Below, piece after piece: positions 32,501 through 41,805 of a stretch of DNA of 42,896 nt. The DNA is from a virus, in the IMG/VR virus record IMGVR_UViG_3300023171_000317, positions 1-42,896 of that record. One strand, 5' to 3'. A model generated the notes under the pieces. The model ran no database searches. It saw nothing but the letters and a program-made list of their open reading frames with translations, and was not told the origin of the DNA. How positions within the stretch are numbered: the stretch's first letter is position 1; each line of letters opens with the position of its first letter. Position numbers and translations under genes: made by a program.

Positions 32501-34035
32501 CGGCGGTGCCGATCATCGGCTGGATCATCGCCGGCATGATGAAGAACGCCGAGCTATTCGATCAGGGCTGGGACATCGCCAATGGCGAAAGCTGGGCGGG
32601 CAAGATCGCGACGGCCGGCGCTGTAGGCCTTGCGGACAAGAGCTTCCGTGGGCTGGGCCTCAACGACAAGACCGCCTCGATCTTGTCGGGGTCCAGCATC
32701 CACGCAAAGCTGTTCGGCCGCAGCGCGCCCAAGATCACCGGGCAGGGCATCACCGGCAGCTACGGCTTTGACGGCTTCGCTGGCCAGAGCTACGCGGACG
32801 TCAAGGCGAAGGGCGGTCTGTTCCGCAGCGACAAGAAGTGGACGCAGTACACCGGCCTCGATCCCAACATTGACCGCACCTTCGATATGGCTGCACGCCA
32901 AGTGCGCGGCGCAACCACCGATCTGGCCAAGCAGCTGGGTGTGGATCTGACCCAACAGCTGGCCGGTGTGCGCGTGAACCTTGGCAAGCTGTCGCTGTCC
33001 GCCGACTCGGCCGAGGCCAAGGCCCAGTTGGAAGCCTACTTGGGCGACATGACCGACCGCCTGTTCACCGAGGCGGTGCGGGCATCAGGCTTCGGCAACC
33101 AGCTGGACGGGTACTACGAGTCCGCCGACGTTTTCTCCGCGCTGAGCGCATCGATCGCGCTGGCCGTCGGCAATGCCGACGAGCTGGGCCGGGCACTGAA
33201 CAGCATGGAGATCGAGAAGGTCAACAAGGCGGTGGACTACTTCCAAGACCTGGCCGGCGTCGCCGGCACGGATCTGGCCACCCAGATCGAGAAGGTCACC
33301 GGGCTGCTGGGCAACTACGCCACGTTGATGGCCGACGTGTCCACGCAGCTGCTCACTGGCAACCTGACGCAGTACCAGTCCCAGGCGCTCACGATCGAGC
33401 GCACGTACCGCCAACAGGTGAAGGCGGCCAACGACTACGCAAAGGCGCTCGGCTTGTCCGGCGCCCGGGCGGAAGACCTGGCCAAGATCGAAGCGCTTCG
33501 CGCGACCAACATGGGCAAGCTGCAGGCCCAGATCGACGCCGACAAGAAGACCATGAAGTACGGGCTTTCGATCAGCGACCTGTCTCCGCTGACCGATCAG
33601 GAGAAGCTGCAGGAGACGATGCGGGAGCTGGAGCGCGCCGTGTCCGGCGGCGACAGCAGCGCGGCGCAGGCGGCCGCACAGGCGGCCCTGGGCTTCGGTC
33701 GGAACCTCTACGCCAGTGGCCAGGACTACAACAGCCTCTACGGGCAGGTCACCGGCCTGATCGACAGCATGAAGGTGGGCAACCTCGACCTCGAGGACGG
33801 CACCAGCGTGGGCAAGCTGGCTGACGTGATCGAGGCGCTGCCGGACAACTTCAGCCGGGCGGTGTTCGACCTGGTTGTCGATGGGAAGGGCCAGGCCGAG
33901 ACGACCTCGGCCGTGCAGCAGGGCAACACCCTGCTGGCAGAACAGAACCAAGTGCTCCGCGAGCTGCTGCGCGTGACCACGTCCGGCGTGCGCACCAGCA
34001 ACAACTCCGCCATCCGCGAAACCCTCAACAGGTAA
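29596..34035 (+). CDS. Tail length tape measure protein
   Basis: 1479 residues, the longest helical protein in the tail module. N-terminus (MALYTLTVDLLAETGSFERD) is typical for siphophage tape measures; then heptad-rich helices, hydrophobic segments (VVAAAAVPLGVGLGVFYAGG; VGIAAALATAAAGWWVI) and a conserved C-terminal part (DVAKQGLRDLARQLLQQKLV). It sets tail length and probably helps DNA cross the inner membrane. GGACGG precedes the ATG. Confidence 0.93.
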   Translation: MALYTLTVDLLAETGSFERDLGKAARASDRSARAMRQMQREMSDSFAQAARDAKVSVTSIEVSMATLAKGFGAIGGGALLGKFITETVNAQNELAQLNAALKSTGQAAGFNSKQLIDMADKMAKATVHSSGEIVNAQTRLLSYTGIVGENFPRALQLAIDQSVRLGENITQSAETIGKALEYPAEGVSALTKQGFKFTAQQKDMLASLEAAGRLGEAQAIVMGVMEESYAGAGKAARETLGGALNGLKESFNDLLGSQAQSGGIAAATAAVNSFAQNLNVVAAAAVPLGVGLGVFYAGGKLTKGIAALNALWATNAVVANRASVGMMGMVPATVRLTAAQTAARVAAQGLASAYAALGGPVGIAAALATAAAGWWVIRDSTKDADSALLDFNGTLDDTIAKYRELNKQEQAGELLKLDARISESYEEVAASIGRMTSAAATFADVSKADAFIKETDQLKVSLRAGKITADEFSEGLEAAWKVMADGSPAAAAISKALTQQTAAAATSSRELERQRGLMESLTGVSGEAEKQTDATTAALNRQAVASKAASDGIDQHLKSLQSSIDGQLVNLVRLKQGAEAAFMVDVGQKINAAGGADKLSAEQRAEYNKQIALGLSLIRQTEVAQKAVQSAKAGDKAVIKEQKAATDALERYRQQAELAAAAMNGPLDEAMAKHLQNMAEYNAALAKGNIAQADANVLMAQSAMEYAKVAAEVDRAIASPEALLATMDGELAMLGKIGRARELYRRQLLNERDMRQELQKAVEAAGGKEALALSKGAASYEEYERSMLAAADASAALSLRVEEAAANVEAWANVVIYGVGDAADAMADFVAGGLRDFNGLWDDLKDVAKQGLRDLARQLLQQKLVIPIQTRIMEGFSNWGSQGGGFSMQSIMGMFGGNGSAAGGQNVGTIAGLLSKGQGLFSAGSAASSGASAGSLMGFGNNVAALTGGGAAGGSAAAGAGAAGSSAAAAVPIIGWIIAGMMKNAELFDQGWDIANGESWAGKIATAGAVGLADKSFRGLGLNDKTASILSGSSIHAKLFGRSAPKITGQGITGSYGFDGFAGQSYADVKAKGGLFRSDKKWTQYTGLDPNIDRTFDMAARQVRGATTDLAKQLGVDLTQQLAGVRVNLGKLSLSADSAEAKAQLEAYLGDMTDRLFTEAVRASGFGNQLDGYYESADVFSALSASIALAVGNADELGRALNSMEIEKVNKAVDYFQDLAGVAGTDLATQIEKVTGLLGNYATLMADVSTQLLTGNLTQYQSQALTIERTYRQQVKAANDYAKALGLSGARAEDLAKIEALRATNMGKLQAQIDADKKTMKYGLSISDLSPLTDQEKLQETMRELERAVSGGDSSAAQAAAQAALGFGRNLYASGQDYNSLYGQVTGLIDSMKVGNLDLEDGTSVGKLADVIEALPDNFSRAVFDLVVDGKGQAETTSAVQQGNTLLAEQNQVLRELLRVTTSGVRTSNNSAIRETLNR

Positions 34036-34039
34036 CCCC

Positions 34040-37000
34040 ATGCAAGAACGGAAACTCACCCTGATCGATATCGGGGCGGGCGCGCTGCCGTCTGTCACTC
34101 CGGTCACGGCGCAGAACTCGTCCTGGTTCCCGACGGTGTACGTGTCACCGGAGACGCCCCCGGTGGATGGGGTGACGCCAGAGCCGGTCGCCGACGGCGT
34201 CCTGATCGAATGGGACGCCGTTGACCAGGCCGGGGTGGTCTACATCATCGAGCGCGGCCCCGCCCATGATGGACCGTGGACGGAGATCCACCGGACCACC
34301 GAAACCCGCTACCTCTACAGCGATGGCAGCGGGCAGAAGTGGTACTTCCGCATCACCGCTTCGGTGCGCGGCAAGCCGGGGCAGGGCACGGTGGTGGAAG
34401 CCACGCCGGCGCCGACCACCGCGGAGCTCATCTCCGCACAGCAAAAGTTGGACAAAGAGATCGTGGACCGCGCGCTGGCAGATGCCAACGAGGCGGCTGC
34501 GCGTGCGCGGGATATCGGTCTGGTCAACGCCAGCCTGGTGCTGGAGACGCAGACCCGCGTCACCCAGATTGGGCTGGCGATGGACGCGATCGCGGCCGAG
34601 GGGCAGACCCGCGCCACCGATCTGCTGAACGAGAAACTGGAACGCGAGGCTGCAATCACCGCGGTCAGCGAGACGCAGCAGAATGGCTTTGACTCCCTGT
34701 CCCGCGCGCTGTCAGAGGTCGCCGCCGGCAGCGGCACGCAGTTCGACAGCAAGCGCATCTGGGACTTCAACCTGACCACGGAGAGCTGGTCAGGCAACGG
34801 TGCGCCCGCGCTGGTGGACGGCTGGCTGCGCCCGGCCAATGCCGCGGCAAACCCCTACGTGCAGTCGCCCGCCGCGCTGGCGATCGACGGCAACGCCTAC
34901 CGCTTCGTGAAGATGCGGATCAAGAAGGTGGGCAACCCGACTTGGTCGGGCGCGTTGCAGTGGATCACCACCACGGACGCCGCTTGGAACACCACCAAGC
35001 GGGTTGAGGTGGGCGAGCCGGCGTGGGACAGCGCAGGCGTGGCCACCATTGACGTCGCCGATATCGCATGGCGCCCCGCGACGATAGCCGCCATCAGGCT
35101 GCAGCTTGGGGCCGCGCAGGGGGTGTCCGACTACTACCTGATCGACTGGCTGGCGATCGGCCGGCCCATGCCGGGCGCCAGCGTGGCGCTGGTGCAGGAA
35201 GAGACCCAAGCGCGGGTGACCGCGATCGCGGCCGAGGCCAGCCAGCGCAACACGCTGGCCGTGCAGATGCGCGGCGATTATGCCGGTAGCGATCTCAGCC
35301 AGGCGCAGGGTTTCGTCGGCGATGAGCGCACTGCGCGCGTGGCTGCCGATACGGCGCAGGTGCAGCGCATCACCACGATGGAAGCTCGCATGCCCGCCGG
35401 CAGTGGCGGCCTGGCCACCAGCGCATCGGTGACGACGCTACAGGACGCGATGGTCGCGGCGGACCAGGCCAATGCCCAGGCCACGACGAAGGTGTCGTCG
35501 GATCTGCGTGCGGCGATGGGCCGAGGCGTGAACCTGATCATCAACGGCGATCTGGTGAACGACCTCGCCGGCTGGGCAGTGACCGGTGCGCCCAGCAGCT
35601 GGTCCATCAGCAATGAAGGGCGCAATGGCGGCAAGTGCCTCCGTGGCGCGATTGTTGCCCCGCCTGGCGTCGCCAGCTCCGCGCAGGCGAACCTCAATGA
35701 AGGAATCGAGGTCAAAGCGGGGCGCCGGTACAGGCTTCGCGCATGGGTAAAGGTGAGTGGCGACTACGTCGGCGACACCGCCAGCTCGAAGATCCGCGTG
35801 GGTGCGGTTCGGACCGACGGCGTGGAACTGCTGTTGTGGTCCCAGTGGTACATCGCCGCATGGACCGATTGGCGCCTGGTTGAGCAGACCTTCACGATCG
35901 GCGCTGACATTCTGCGATTCCGGATCTCGGCGGGCATCTATAACAGCGCCGGCTACGTACTGGTGGATGACTTCGAATTCGTCGATGTCACCGACGAAGA
36001 GCAGATCGCCTCCAATGCCTCTGGACTGTCTTCAATCACCACGCGGGTGGGCGTCGTGGAAGGGACGCTTGTCACCCAGGGAAGTGCGCTGACGCAGGTG
36101 CAGGCGGACGTAGCCGGCAAGGCCAGCAACGCGGCCCTGACCTCGCTGGACAGCAAGGTCACTCAGCTTGGCAACACCGTCACCAGCCAAGGCACCGCGC
36201 TGACCAACGTCACTGCGAGCCTGCAGAACATCGGTGGTGACAACCTGCTGGGCAATAGCGGCTTTGAGCAGAATAGTGCCGGCTGGAATGCGAACAGCAT
36301 CAGCCCTGGGGCGGCAACCATCGCGCGGACGTTTGTCGACTCTGCCCTGCCAGGAAGCAGTAAGGCCGCGCGCTGGGAAATTTCCAATCTGCTCCCCAGT
36401 AGCTCCTACGAGTACGTCAGTACTAGCAGCATCAAAACGATGAAGGTGGAGCCAGGGAAGCAGCACACCATATCGGCCTACGTGCGCGGGAACTATGGCG
36501 CACGGGTGTTTATGCAGTTCCAGTGGCGTGATGCGGCCGGAGCCATCATCACCTACAGCGGTACACCAGCAGCAGCCGACCGTGTGACCGCGCCGGAATG
36601 GGCGCGCCATCAATGGACCGCTACCGCGCCTGGCGCCGCAGCGACGTGCAATCTCTACATCCGTGTGTACGGTGCCAATGCTCCCGACCAGTGGGTGGAA
36701 TGGGACAACGTGCAGGTCCAGGTCGGAGCTGTTGCAACCGGCTACGCCCCGTCACTCGATGAGATCGCCAGCGCAAACGCAGCAAATGCGGCCGCCACAA
36801 GCACGCTGACCGGGAAGGTCACTGCGCTGGAGGGCACCACGACCGCTCAGGGCCAAGCGATCACCTCGGTGAACGCACAGCTCGCGGCCACTCAGCAGGC
36901 AGGCCCGAATATCCTGATCGACGGGGGCTTTGAGGCCTACGCCGCCGACGCGCTGATTTATCAGGCCGGCACGGGCACGCTGCGGGCAATCGCCGGTGCC

Positions 37001-38968
37001 GCTGGCGCCCGTGCGTACGTCGGTGCTCGCGCTGCGCGCCTGCTTCGCACCGGGGCGCCCAGCAATACCAACACGGACAGCTACTTCGGTCCTGAGATCC
37101 TGACCAACGAAGGGCGCGTGTACCTCGTGGAGGCGTGGCTCAAGAACGATCCGGACGCTGTCGCGCCGGGTGGATCGACGTACTCGATCGGTGTGACTGG
37201 CATCAACTCGGCAGGTGTGCGCGCATGGTATTCCGCGCCGACAACTGGTTCGCAGCGAATGGATGCCTTGGCAAATTGGACGAAGATCTCGGGCTACGTC
37301 ACGATCAGCAACCCCACGGTGAAAGCCCAGCTCTGGGCGACCATCCAAGGCCGCAACGGGCAGACGCCGCAGAATGTCGCACTGCTGATCGACAACGTGA
37401 TGTGGCAGGACGTGACCGACGCCTATGGGGCAAAGGCGACCGCCGACGCAGCAGCCAGCGGGCTACAAGCCACCAACGCGACCGTCGCCCAGCAGGGTGG
37501 CCAGATCACTGCCCAGTCGACGCAGTTGAACCAAGTGCAGGCTGCGGTAGCGGGCAAGGCTGACGCCTCTGCGTATCTCCAGCTTGAGGCGAAGGTAAAC
37601 GCCAACCTCAGCGGAGCAGGCAACATGCTCGCCGCCACGACATTCGCGGATGCAGTGCCGGCTGTAACCACGCCGGGTTGGGTATTTGAGGCCAACACCT
37701 CGAACTCACAGAACGTATCCGGCTATGTCCAGACGGACGTAGACGCCGGTGTTCCGACCGGTATGCGCGCCCTGATTCTGACGAAGAGCGGCACGGCAAA
37801 TGGAAACGGCCATGTCATCTGGCGCAGCACGGCGTCCATTCCCGTAACTCCTGGGAAAACCTACATCGCGTCCGTGTACGCCAGCGGCTATTGGGGTGTG
37901 CCGTTCCTGTGGGTGACTGGCGCAGGCATGGAGGTTATCTCGCCGCCATCGACAGCCGGAGGCGGCAATACGCTGGCTGCGTATGACCGCATCTTCGTGA
38001 AGTTCAAGCCGCCAGCTGGGTGCAGGGCTGTCGGCTTTCGCTTGGCCTTGGCGCCCGCAGCAGGGAATGGCACCGACTTTGGCCGCTTTGTTCGCCCGAT
38101 GCTGGAAGAGGTGCAGCCCGGTCAGGACGCACCGTCGCCTTGGTCTGCGGGTGGTCAGGAATCCTTCGCCAGCGTGGGGTTGTACACCGACGTAAACGGC
38201 AATATCGCGGGCATCCAGAACAAGAACAATGGCACGACCAGCGAGATCAACATGCTGGCCAACGTGCTGAACATTCTCAGCCCGGGTGCTGCGGACGGGC
38301 TGGAGATCCAGAAGGGTTATCTGCGGGTGTGGCGTGGCAACTCCCAGCGGATCATCGGCAACGGCTTCGGTGTCGGCGGTGAAGGGTTGATCGACTACTT
38401 CGGCCCCAACGTCGGTGCGGCGGCGGCCAGCAAGGCCAACGCCACGGTCTGGATGGACGTCAATGGCAATGCCTACTGGGGTGGTGCGCTGGCCGCGGGC
38501 ATCAGGCGCAACGCCGCGCAGTCGACCAGCATTGTCACCATCGGAAACTTCGTCACTGTCGGCCCTTTCGATACCAATGGGCGGAACAAGCAGGTGGTGA
38601 TCAGCTACAGCCGAACGGTACGAGCCACGAAAAACGCACTCGGCCCCGGAGGATTTCAGCCGGGCGGCGGTACGAACTCGGCCACGGTCAATGTCTATCG
38701 TCGCATCGGGGCGGCAGGCGAGGTGCTTTGGGGCCAGGTCCAAGCCGGGGGCAATCTGGACATCCGCAACGAGCCGGATTCGCCCGACGTGCTGATCTCC
38801 CGATGGGCCGGGTCACTCACGCTGAACGACAGCGCCGACGGCACAGCACAGAGAACCTATCGCGCCGAGATCGTCGCGTTTTCAAGTCAGAGCTACAGCC
38901 ACGATTCTGGCAACTGGGACGCTTCAACCACGTCGCAGAGCCTATCGATCGTGTCGGTTGAAGATTGA
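34040..38968 (+). CDS. Modular tail tip / fibre protein
   Basis: 1642 residues. An N-terminal part with a fibronectin-III-like domain (about 45-120; ADGVLIEWDAVDQAGVVYII, WYFRITASVRGKPG) is followed by coiled coils alternating with five jelly-roll, carbohydrate-binding-like modules starting near 240, 497 (NLIINGDLV), 734 (NLLGNSGFE), 956 (NILIDGGFE) and 1194 (NMLAATTF). The end (about 1376-1642) carries DUF1983-like strands (SVGLYTDVNGNIAGIQN) and a distal beta domain. Probably the host-recognition protein of the tail tip. Confidence 0.87.
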   Translation: MQERKLTLIDIGAGALPSVTPVTAQNSSWFPTVYVSPETPPVDGVTPEPVADGVLIEWDAVDQAGVVYIIERGPAHDGPWTEIHRTTETRYLYSDGSGQKWYFRITASVRGKPGQGTVVEATPAPTTAELISAQQKLDKEIVDRALADANEAAARARDIGLVNASLVLETQTRVTQIGLAMDAIAAEGQTRATDLLNEKLEREAAITAVSETQQNGFDSLSRALSEVAAGSGTQFDSKRIWDFNLTTESWSGNGAPALVDGWLRPANAAANPYVQSPAALAIDGNAYRFVKMRIKKVGNPTWSGALQWITTTDAAWNTTKRVEVGEPAWDSAGVATIDVADIAWRPATIAAIRLQLGAAQGVSDYYLIDWLAIGRPMPGASVALVQEETQARVTAIAAEASQRNTLAVQMRGDYAGSDLSQAQGFVGDERTARVAADTAQVQRITTMEARMPAGSGGLATSASVTTLQDAMVAADQANAQATTKVSSDLRAAMGRGVNLIINGDLVNDLAGWAVTGAPSSWSISNEGRNGGKCLRGAIVAPPGVASSAQANLNEGIEVKAGRRYRLRAWVKVSGDYVGDTASSKIRVGAVRTDGVELLLWSQWYIAAWTDWRLVEQTFTIGADILRFRISAGIYNSAGYVLVDDFEFVDVTDEEQIASNASGLSSITTRVGVVEGTLVTQGSALTQVQADVAGKASNAALTSLDSKVTQLGNTVTSQGTALTNVTASLQNIGGDNLLGNSGFEQNSAGWNANSISPGAATIARTFVDSALPGSSKAARWEISNLLPSSSYEYVSTSSIKTMKVEPGKQHTISAYVRGNYGARVFMQFQWRDAAGAIITYSGTPAAADRVTAPEWARHQWTATAPGAAATCNLYIRVYGANAPDQWVEWDNVQVQVGAVATGYAPSLDEIASANAANAAATSTLTGKVTALEGTTTAQGQAITSVNAQLAATQQAGPNILIDGGFEAYAADALIYQAGTGTLRAIAGAAGARAYVGARAARLLRTGAPSNTNTDSYFGPEILTNEGRVYLVEAWLKNDPDAVAPGGSTYSIGVTGINSAGVRAWYSAPTTGSQRMDALANWTKISGYVTISNPTVKAQLWATIQGRNGQTPQNVALLIDNVMWQDVTDAYGAKATADAAASGLQATNATVAQQGGQITAQSTQLNQVQAAVAGKADASAYLQLEAKVNANLSGAGNMLAATTFADAVPAVTTPGWVFEANTSNSQNVSGYVQTDVDAGVPTGMRALILTKSGTANGNGHVIWRSTASIPVTPGKTYIASVYASGYWGVPFLWVTGAGMEVISPPSTAGGGNTLAAYDRIFVKFKPPAGCRAVGFRLALAPAAGNGTDFGRFVRPMLEEVQPGQDAPSPWSAGGQESFASVGLYTDVNGNIAGIQNKNNGTTSEINMLANVLNILSPGAADGLEIQKGYLRVWRGNSQRIIGNGFGVGGEGLIDYFGPNVGAAAASKANATVWMDVNGNAYWGGALAAGIRRNAAQSTSIVTIGNFVTVGPFDTNGRNKQVVISYSRTVRATKNALGPGGFQPGGGTNSATVNVYRRIGAAGEVLWGQVQAGGNLDIRNEPDSPDVLISRWAGSLTLNDSADGTAQRTYRAEIVAFSSQSYSHDSGNWDASTTSQSLSIVSVED

Positions 38969-39021
38969 CCGCTGAAGCGGTGGCCAGCGTATCCATGCCA
39001 CCGCACAACCTGGAGAGATAT

Positions 39022-39219
39022 ATGCAATTTCGCGCAAAGCTGCAGATGAAGATGGAAATGGCCGATCAGCCTGGTGTTGTGACGCTGAACTTCGTCCCGA
39101 TCGAGGCCGGGGTGCCCCAGCTCACCCTGACGGTGGCACCAGCGGCAGCTGCAGGGTTGGTTACCGGACGCAGCTACAAGTTCACCGCGGAGGAAGATCA
39201 GGACGAGAGCGCTGCCTGA
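39022..39219 (+). CDS. Small hypothetical protein after the tail fibre
   Basis: 65 residues (MQFRAKLQMKMEMADQPG...), beta-rich with an acidic end (EEDQDESAA). GGAGAG precedes the ATG. Its stop touches the end of the convergent SRAP gene. May be a fibre-associated protein; not recognised. Confidence 0.65.
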   Translation: MQFRAKLQMKMEMADQPGVVTLNFVPIEAGVPQLTLTVAPAAAAGLVTGRSYKFTAEEDQDESAA

Positions 39220-39885
39220 TCACGCCACTTGGTCGAGCAGGGCGGGCTGGTTGTTCCGCGGCGTGTTCACCGCGCGACTGACGCGATAGGCCTCCATTGC
39301 CGGCGGCTCGCTGGCCAGCAGCATTGCCATCGCTTCGTCGGGCTCGGCCGCCAGCCACTCATCGGCCTGGCCAGCCGTCAGCCAAACCGGCATCCGGTCG
39401 TGGATATCGGCAGACACGCCACTGCTGTCACCGGTGATCACGGTGAAGGTGCCCAGATTGTCTGGGTCGAGCAGGGGACTGGTGTCTTCCCAGAGGCCGG
39501 CGGCCAGCAGCGGCCCGGTCGCGTGGATGAACCATGGATCCTTCTTGCCGTCCTCGGCGTTGACCGACCACTCATAGTAGCCGGCCATGGGGATCAGGCA
39601 GCGCCGCTTCTTGAACGCGGACCGGAAGGCAGGCTTGGTGGCCACCGTCTCGATGCGGGCATTGATCGTGGAGCCCTGCAGCTTCTTGGCCTTGGCCCAG
39701 AAGGGGAGCAGGCCCCACGAAAGGCGGGTGACCTGCAGGCCGGTGCCGCGATCGAGGATCACCGAGGCGCGCTGCGCCGGCGCCAGGTTGTAGCTTTCGG
39801 GGATCGACATCAGGTCGCCGACCAGCTGGGGGAAGCCCAGGGTGTCAGCGTTTCGGATCGGGGTCTGGACGAATCGGCCGCACAT
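39220..39885 (-). CDS. SOS response-associated peptidase (SRAP/HMCES/YedK)
   Basis: 221 residues. The catalytic Cys2 (MCGRFVQ), Asn75 and Arg77 (INARIET), Glu105 (GYYEWS) and His162 (IHDRMPVWL) are all present. The family crosslinks to abasic sites in single-stranded DNA, protecting them. In a phage it may guard the genome against uracil or abasic damage. Runs leftward, convergent with the tail operon. Confidence 0.93.
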   Translation of the reverse strand: MCGRFVQTPIRNADTLGFPQLVGDLMSIPESYNLAPAQRASVILDRGTGLQVTRLSWGLLPFWAKAKKLQGSTINARIETVATKPAFRSAFKKRRCLIPMAGYYEWSVNAEDGKKDPWFIHATGPLLAAGLWEDTSPLLDPDNLGTFTVITGDSSGVSADIHDRMPVWLTAGQADEWLAAEPDEAMAMLLASEPPAMEAYRVSRAVNTPRNNQPALLDQVA

Positions 39886-39981
39886 TGTGTGATCCCGTGC
39901 CCCAGTCAGGGACGCTTCTTTCGCATCACTTTGACCGGTCCCGCGTGATTATCCAATGCCCGGCCAGTGAAGGACATCGCC

Positions 39982-40335
39982 ATGACCCCCGGCGCCGAGA
40001 GAATTCTCGACCATTGGGCGGCCGCCCCGGATTTTCGCCAGATTACCGTCCGAGAGGCCGCGCGGCAGTTGCAGGAGTTGGTGCCCAGCTATCCCCATCC
40101 CTCCGATCACCCCGTGGCGATCTGCGTCAATGGCTACCGGTGGTTCGGCTCCGAAATGGAAGCGGTTGCCGACGCCATCTATTGCACGGCGCGAAGGCCT
40201 CATCGGCTGGATGAGACGTTGGCCGGCCCGCATTGGGACGTGGAACGCGATGATGAAGGCCGCTGGTCGGTGCCGGGCATGTGCTTGGCCCGTGTCCATG
40301 CCGAACGAGCCTCCGACCGCCTCCACACGGCCTGA
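39982..40335 (+). CDS. Hypothetical protein
   Basis: 117 residues from an ATG with AAGGA upstream (GTG at 39967 is an alternative). Contains FRQITVREAARQLQELVPSY and VAICVNGYRWFGSEMEAVAD; mixed alpha/beta. Diverges from the SRAP gene. Not recognised. Confidence 0.65.
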   Translation: MTPGAERILDHWAAAPDFRQITVREAARQLQELVPSYPHPSDHPVAICVNGYRWFGSEMEAVADAIYCTARRPHRLDETLAGPHWDVERDDEGRWSVPGMCLARVHAERASDRLHTA

Positions 40336-40407
40336 TCTCGGCAGCCCAGTTGGACAGTTCTGCCGGCCGCAGGCCATAGTTGCGAGACCTAGTCCTTACG
40401 GCCACCC

Positions 40408-41022
40408 ATGAGCATCCTCAATGTCCTGATGACGCCGGAGCGAGCATTCGTGGCCGTCGATACCCTTGCTCAAGACGCGGTCAGCGGGGAGGTCTCAGAG
40501 GGTGCCAAGCTGCTGCTGATCCCCCAGCACAACATCGTCGTTGCTGGGCGGGGATCCGGGCAGTTCTTCCTCCGCATCTATCAACTGTGTCTTGAGGCCA
40601 GCTTCCGGAAAGCTTTCAGCATTGAACAGATCATGCGGGAGGTCGGGCCTGTCATGGATCAGCTGTGGCCCAACTACGTCCAGGCAGCCCGGGACGCCAA
40701 GTTGGATCTCGATCAGCTGCAGGCTGAAATCGTGATAGTTGGTTGGTCCAAGGCCCAAGGCCGGATCGTCGGCAGCGCCTACGCGAAGTCAGTTGTTGAG
40801 CAGCCAACCCGTGTAGCGGAGCTGGTTGGCGGAATTGCTGCGCCAGGTCAGCCGCTTCGGGATCTCCCCGATAGCTTCCATCCCGACGCGATCGTCGCCG
40901 CTGGGCGCCGGCAAGCCGAGTATGTGAACGCTGAAGAGGGGCGGCACGTAGCCGGCGGGCGGATCATCGCAGCCTTCCTGCAGCGGGGTGAGGCGATCGT
41001 GCGGGATCTTGGCGCCGTCTGA
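40408..41022 (+). CDS. Ntn-hydrolase-fold (proteasome-beta-like) protein
   Basis: 204 residues. The strand order resembles proteasome beta subunits: SILNVLMTPERAFVAVDTLA, KLLLIPQHNIVVAGRGSG, a two-helix middle (FSIEQIMREVGPVMDQLW), then AEIVIVGWSKAQGRIVGSAY. After loss of Met the first residue would be Ser2, a possible N-terminal nucleophile. The fold call is from pattern only. No other proteasome-type genes are nearby. Function unknown. Confidence 0.6.
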   Translation: MSILNVLMTPERAFVAVDTLAQDAVSGEVSEGAKLLLIPQHNIVVAGRGSGQFFLRIYQLCLEASFRKAFSIEQIMREVGPVMDQLWPNYVQAARDAKLDLDQLQAEIVIVGWSKAQGRIVGSAYAKSVVEQPTRVAELVGGIAAPGQPLRDLPDSFHPDAIVAAGRRQAEYVNAEEGRHVAGGRIIAAFLQRGEAIVRDLGAV

Positions 41023-41098
41023 CTGGCTTGGCCAACGCCTTTGCATGGCCCTGACGTGCCGTCGCGGAATCTGAGACCCCGGTCCGTATCCTGCGCCC

Positions 41099-41467
41099 AT
41101 GCTCCCGCCCTGCAACTCCACCGGCTTTGTGACCGCACCTCGCCCCACGGGCTGGGTGCAGCATGGCGAGCACTGGGGGCTGTGGTGGGGGAACCGTCAA
41201 ATCGCCTGTGTGCAGCCGAGTGCCAAGGGCGTCCGGGTCGTCTTGTCCTGCAGGAAGCTGTGGCAGGACAAGGAGGTCGGAGCGGCCACCATCGCCCAGG
41301 GCAAACGCTTTGCCGAGCGGTGGTGCGCGGCACGAGTACTGGAAGGTGTGCCGCTGAAGGATGCCGTGGCGCAGCTGCTGGCGAAGGATGAGCCGGCCCG
41401 CAAGCTCTCCCGCACCGAGATGCAACAACAGAGACGGCTGAACGCCATCCCCAACCCGATACTGTAG
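41099..41467 (+). CDS. Hypothetical protein
   Basis: 122 residues (TGWVQHGEHWGLWWGNRQIA..., Trp-rich start, helical basic end). No Shine-Dalgarno sequence before the ATG, so it may be leaderless. Not recognised. Confidence 0.6.
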   Translation: MLPPCNSTGFVTAPRPTGWVQHGEHWGLWWGNRQIACVQPSAKGVRVVLSCRKLWQDKEVGAATIAQGKRFAERWCAARVLEGVPLKDAVAQLLAKDEPARKLSRTEMQQQRRLNAIPNPIL

Positions 41468-41533
41468 CGGTGGCAGTCAGCCGGCGTTGCCTCCGTATCG
41501 GCGCGTGCGACCGCCTGCGGCGACAGTAGCTGC

Positions 41534-41749
41534 ATGGATCAGAAGAGCATCGGCAAGGCGCGCTGGGCGCGCGCGAGGGCGGCTTCGCTATGGCAGCAGG
41601 CCGACGATCTGGACAGCAATCACAGCGGCGACTGGCGGGAGAGGACGACTCGCCGGCGCGGCGCCGACCGGCTACGCGCCGAGGCAGCGCGGTTCGACGG
41701 CATTGCCAACCGCCTGGACCCTTGTTGGGACGATCTGGCCGCAGCCTGA
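41534..41749 (+). CDS. Small hypothetical protein
   Basis: 71 residues, helical, Arg/Trp/Asp-rich (KARWARARAASLWQQADDLD). No Shine-Dalgarno sequence. Not recognised. Confidence 0.5.
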   Translation: MDQKSIGKARWARARAASLWQQADDLDSNHSGDWRERTTRRRGADRLRAEAARFDGIANRLDPCWDDLAAA

Positions 41750-41805
41750 TCAGGCGGCAGGCGCATGTGGGCCTTATCCGGGTCCGCTTTCGTCCCGGTC
41801 ACGAC

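Noticed and set aside
34040-38968. Diversity-generating retroelement target in the tail fibre
   Set aside because: No reverse transcriptase gene or template repeat was seen in the window.
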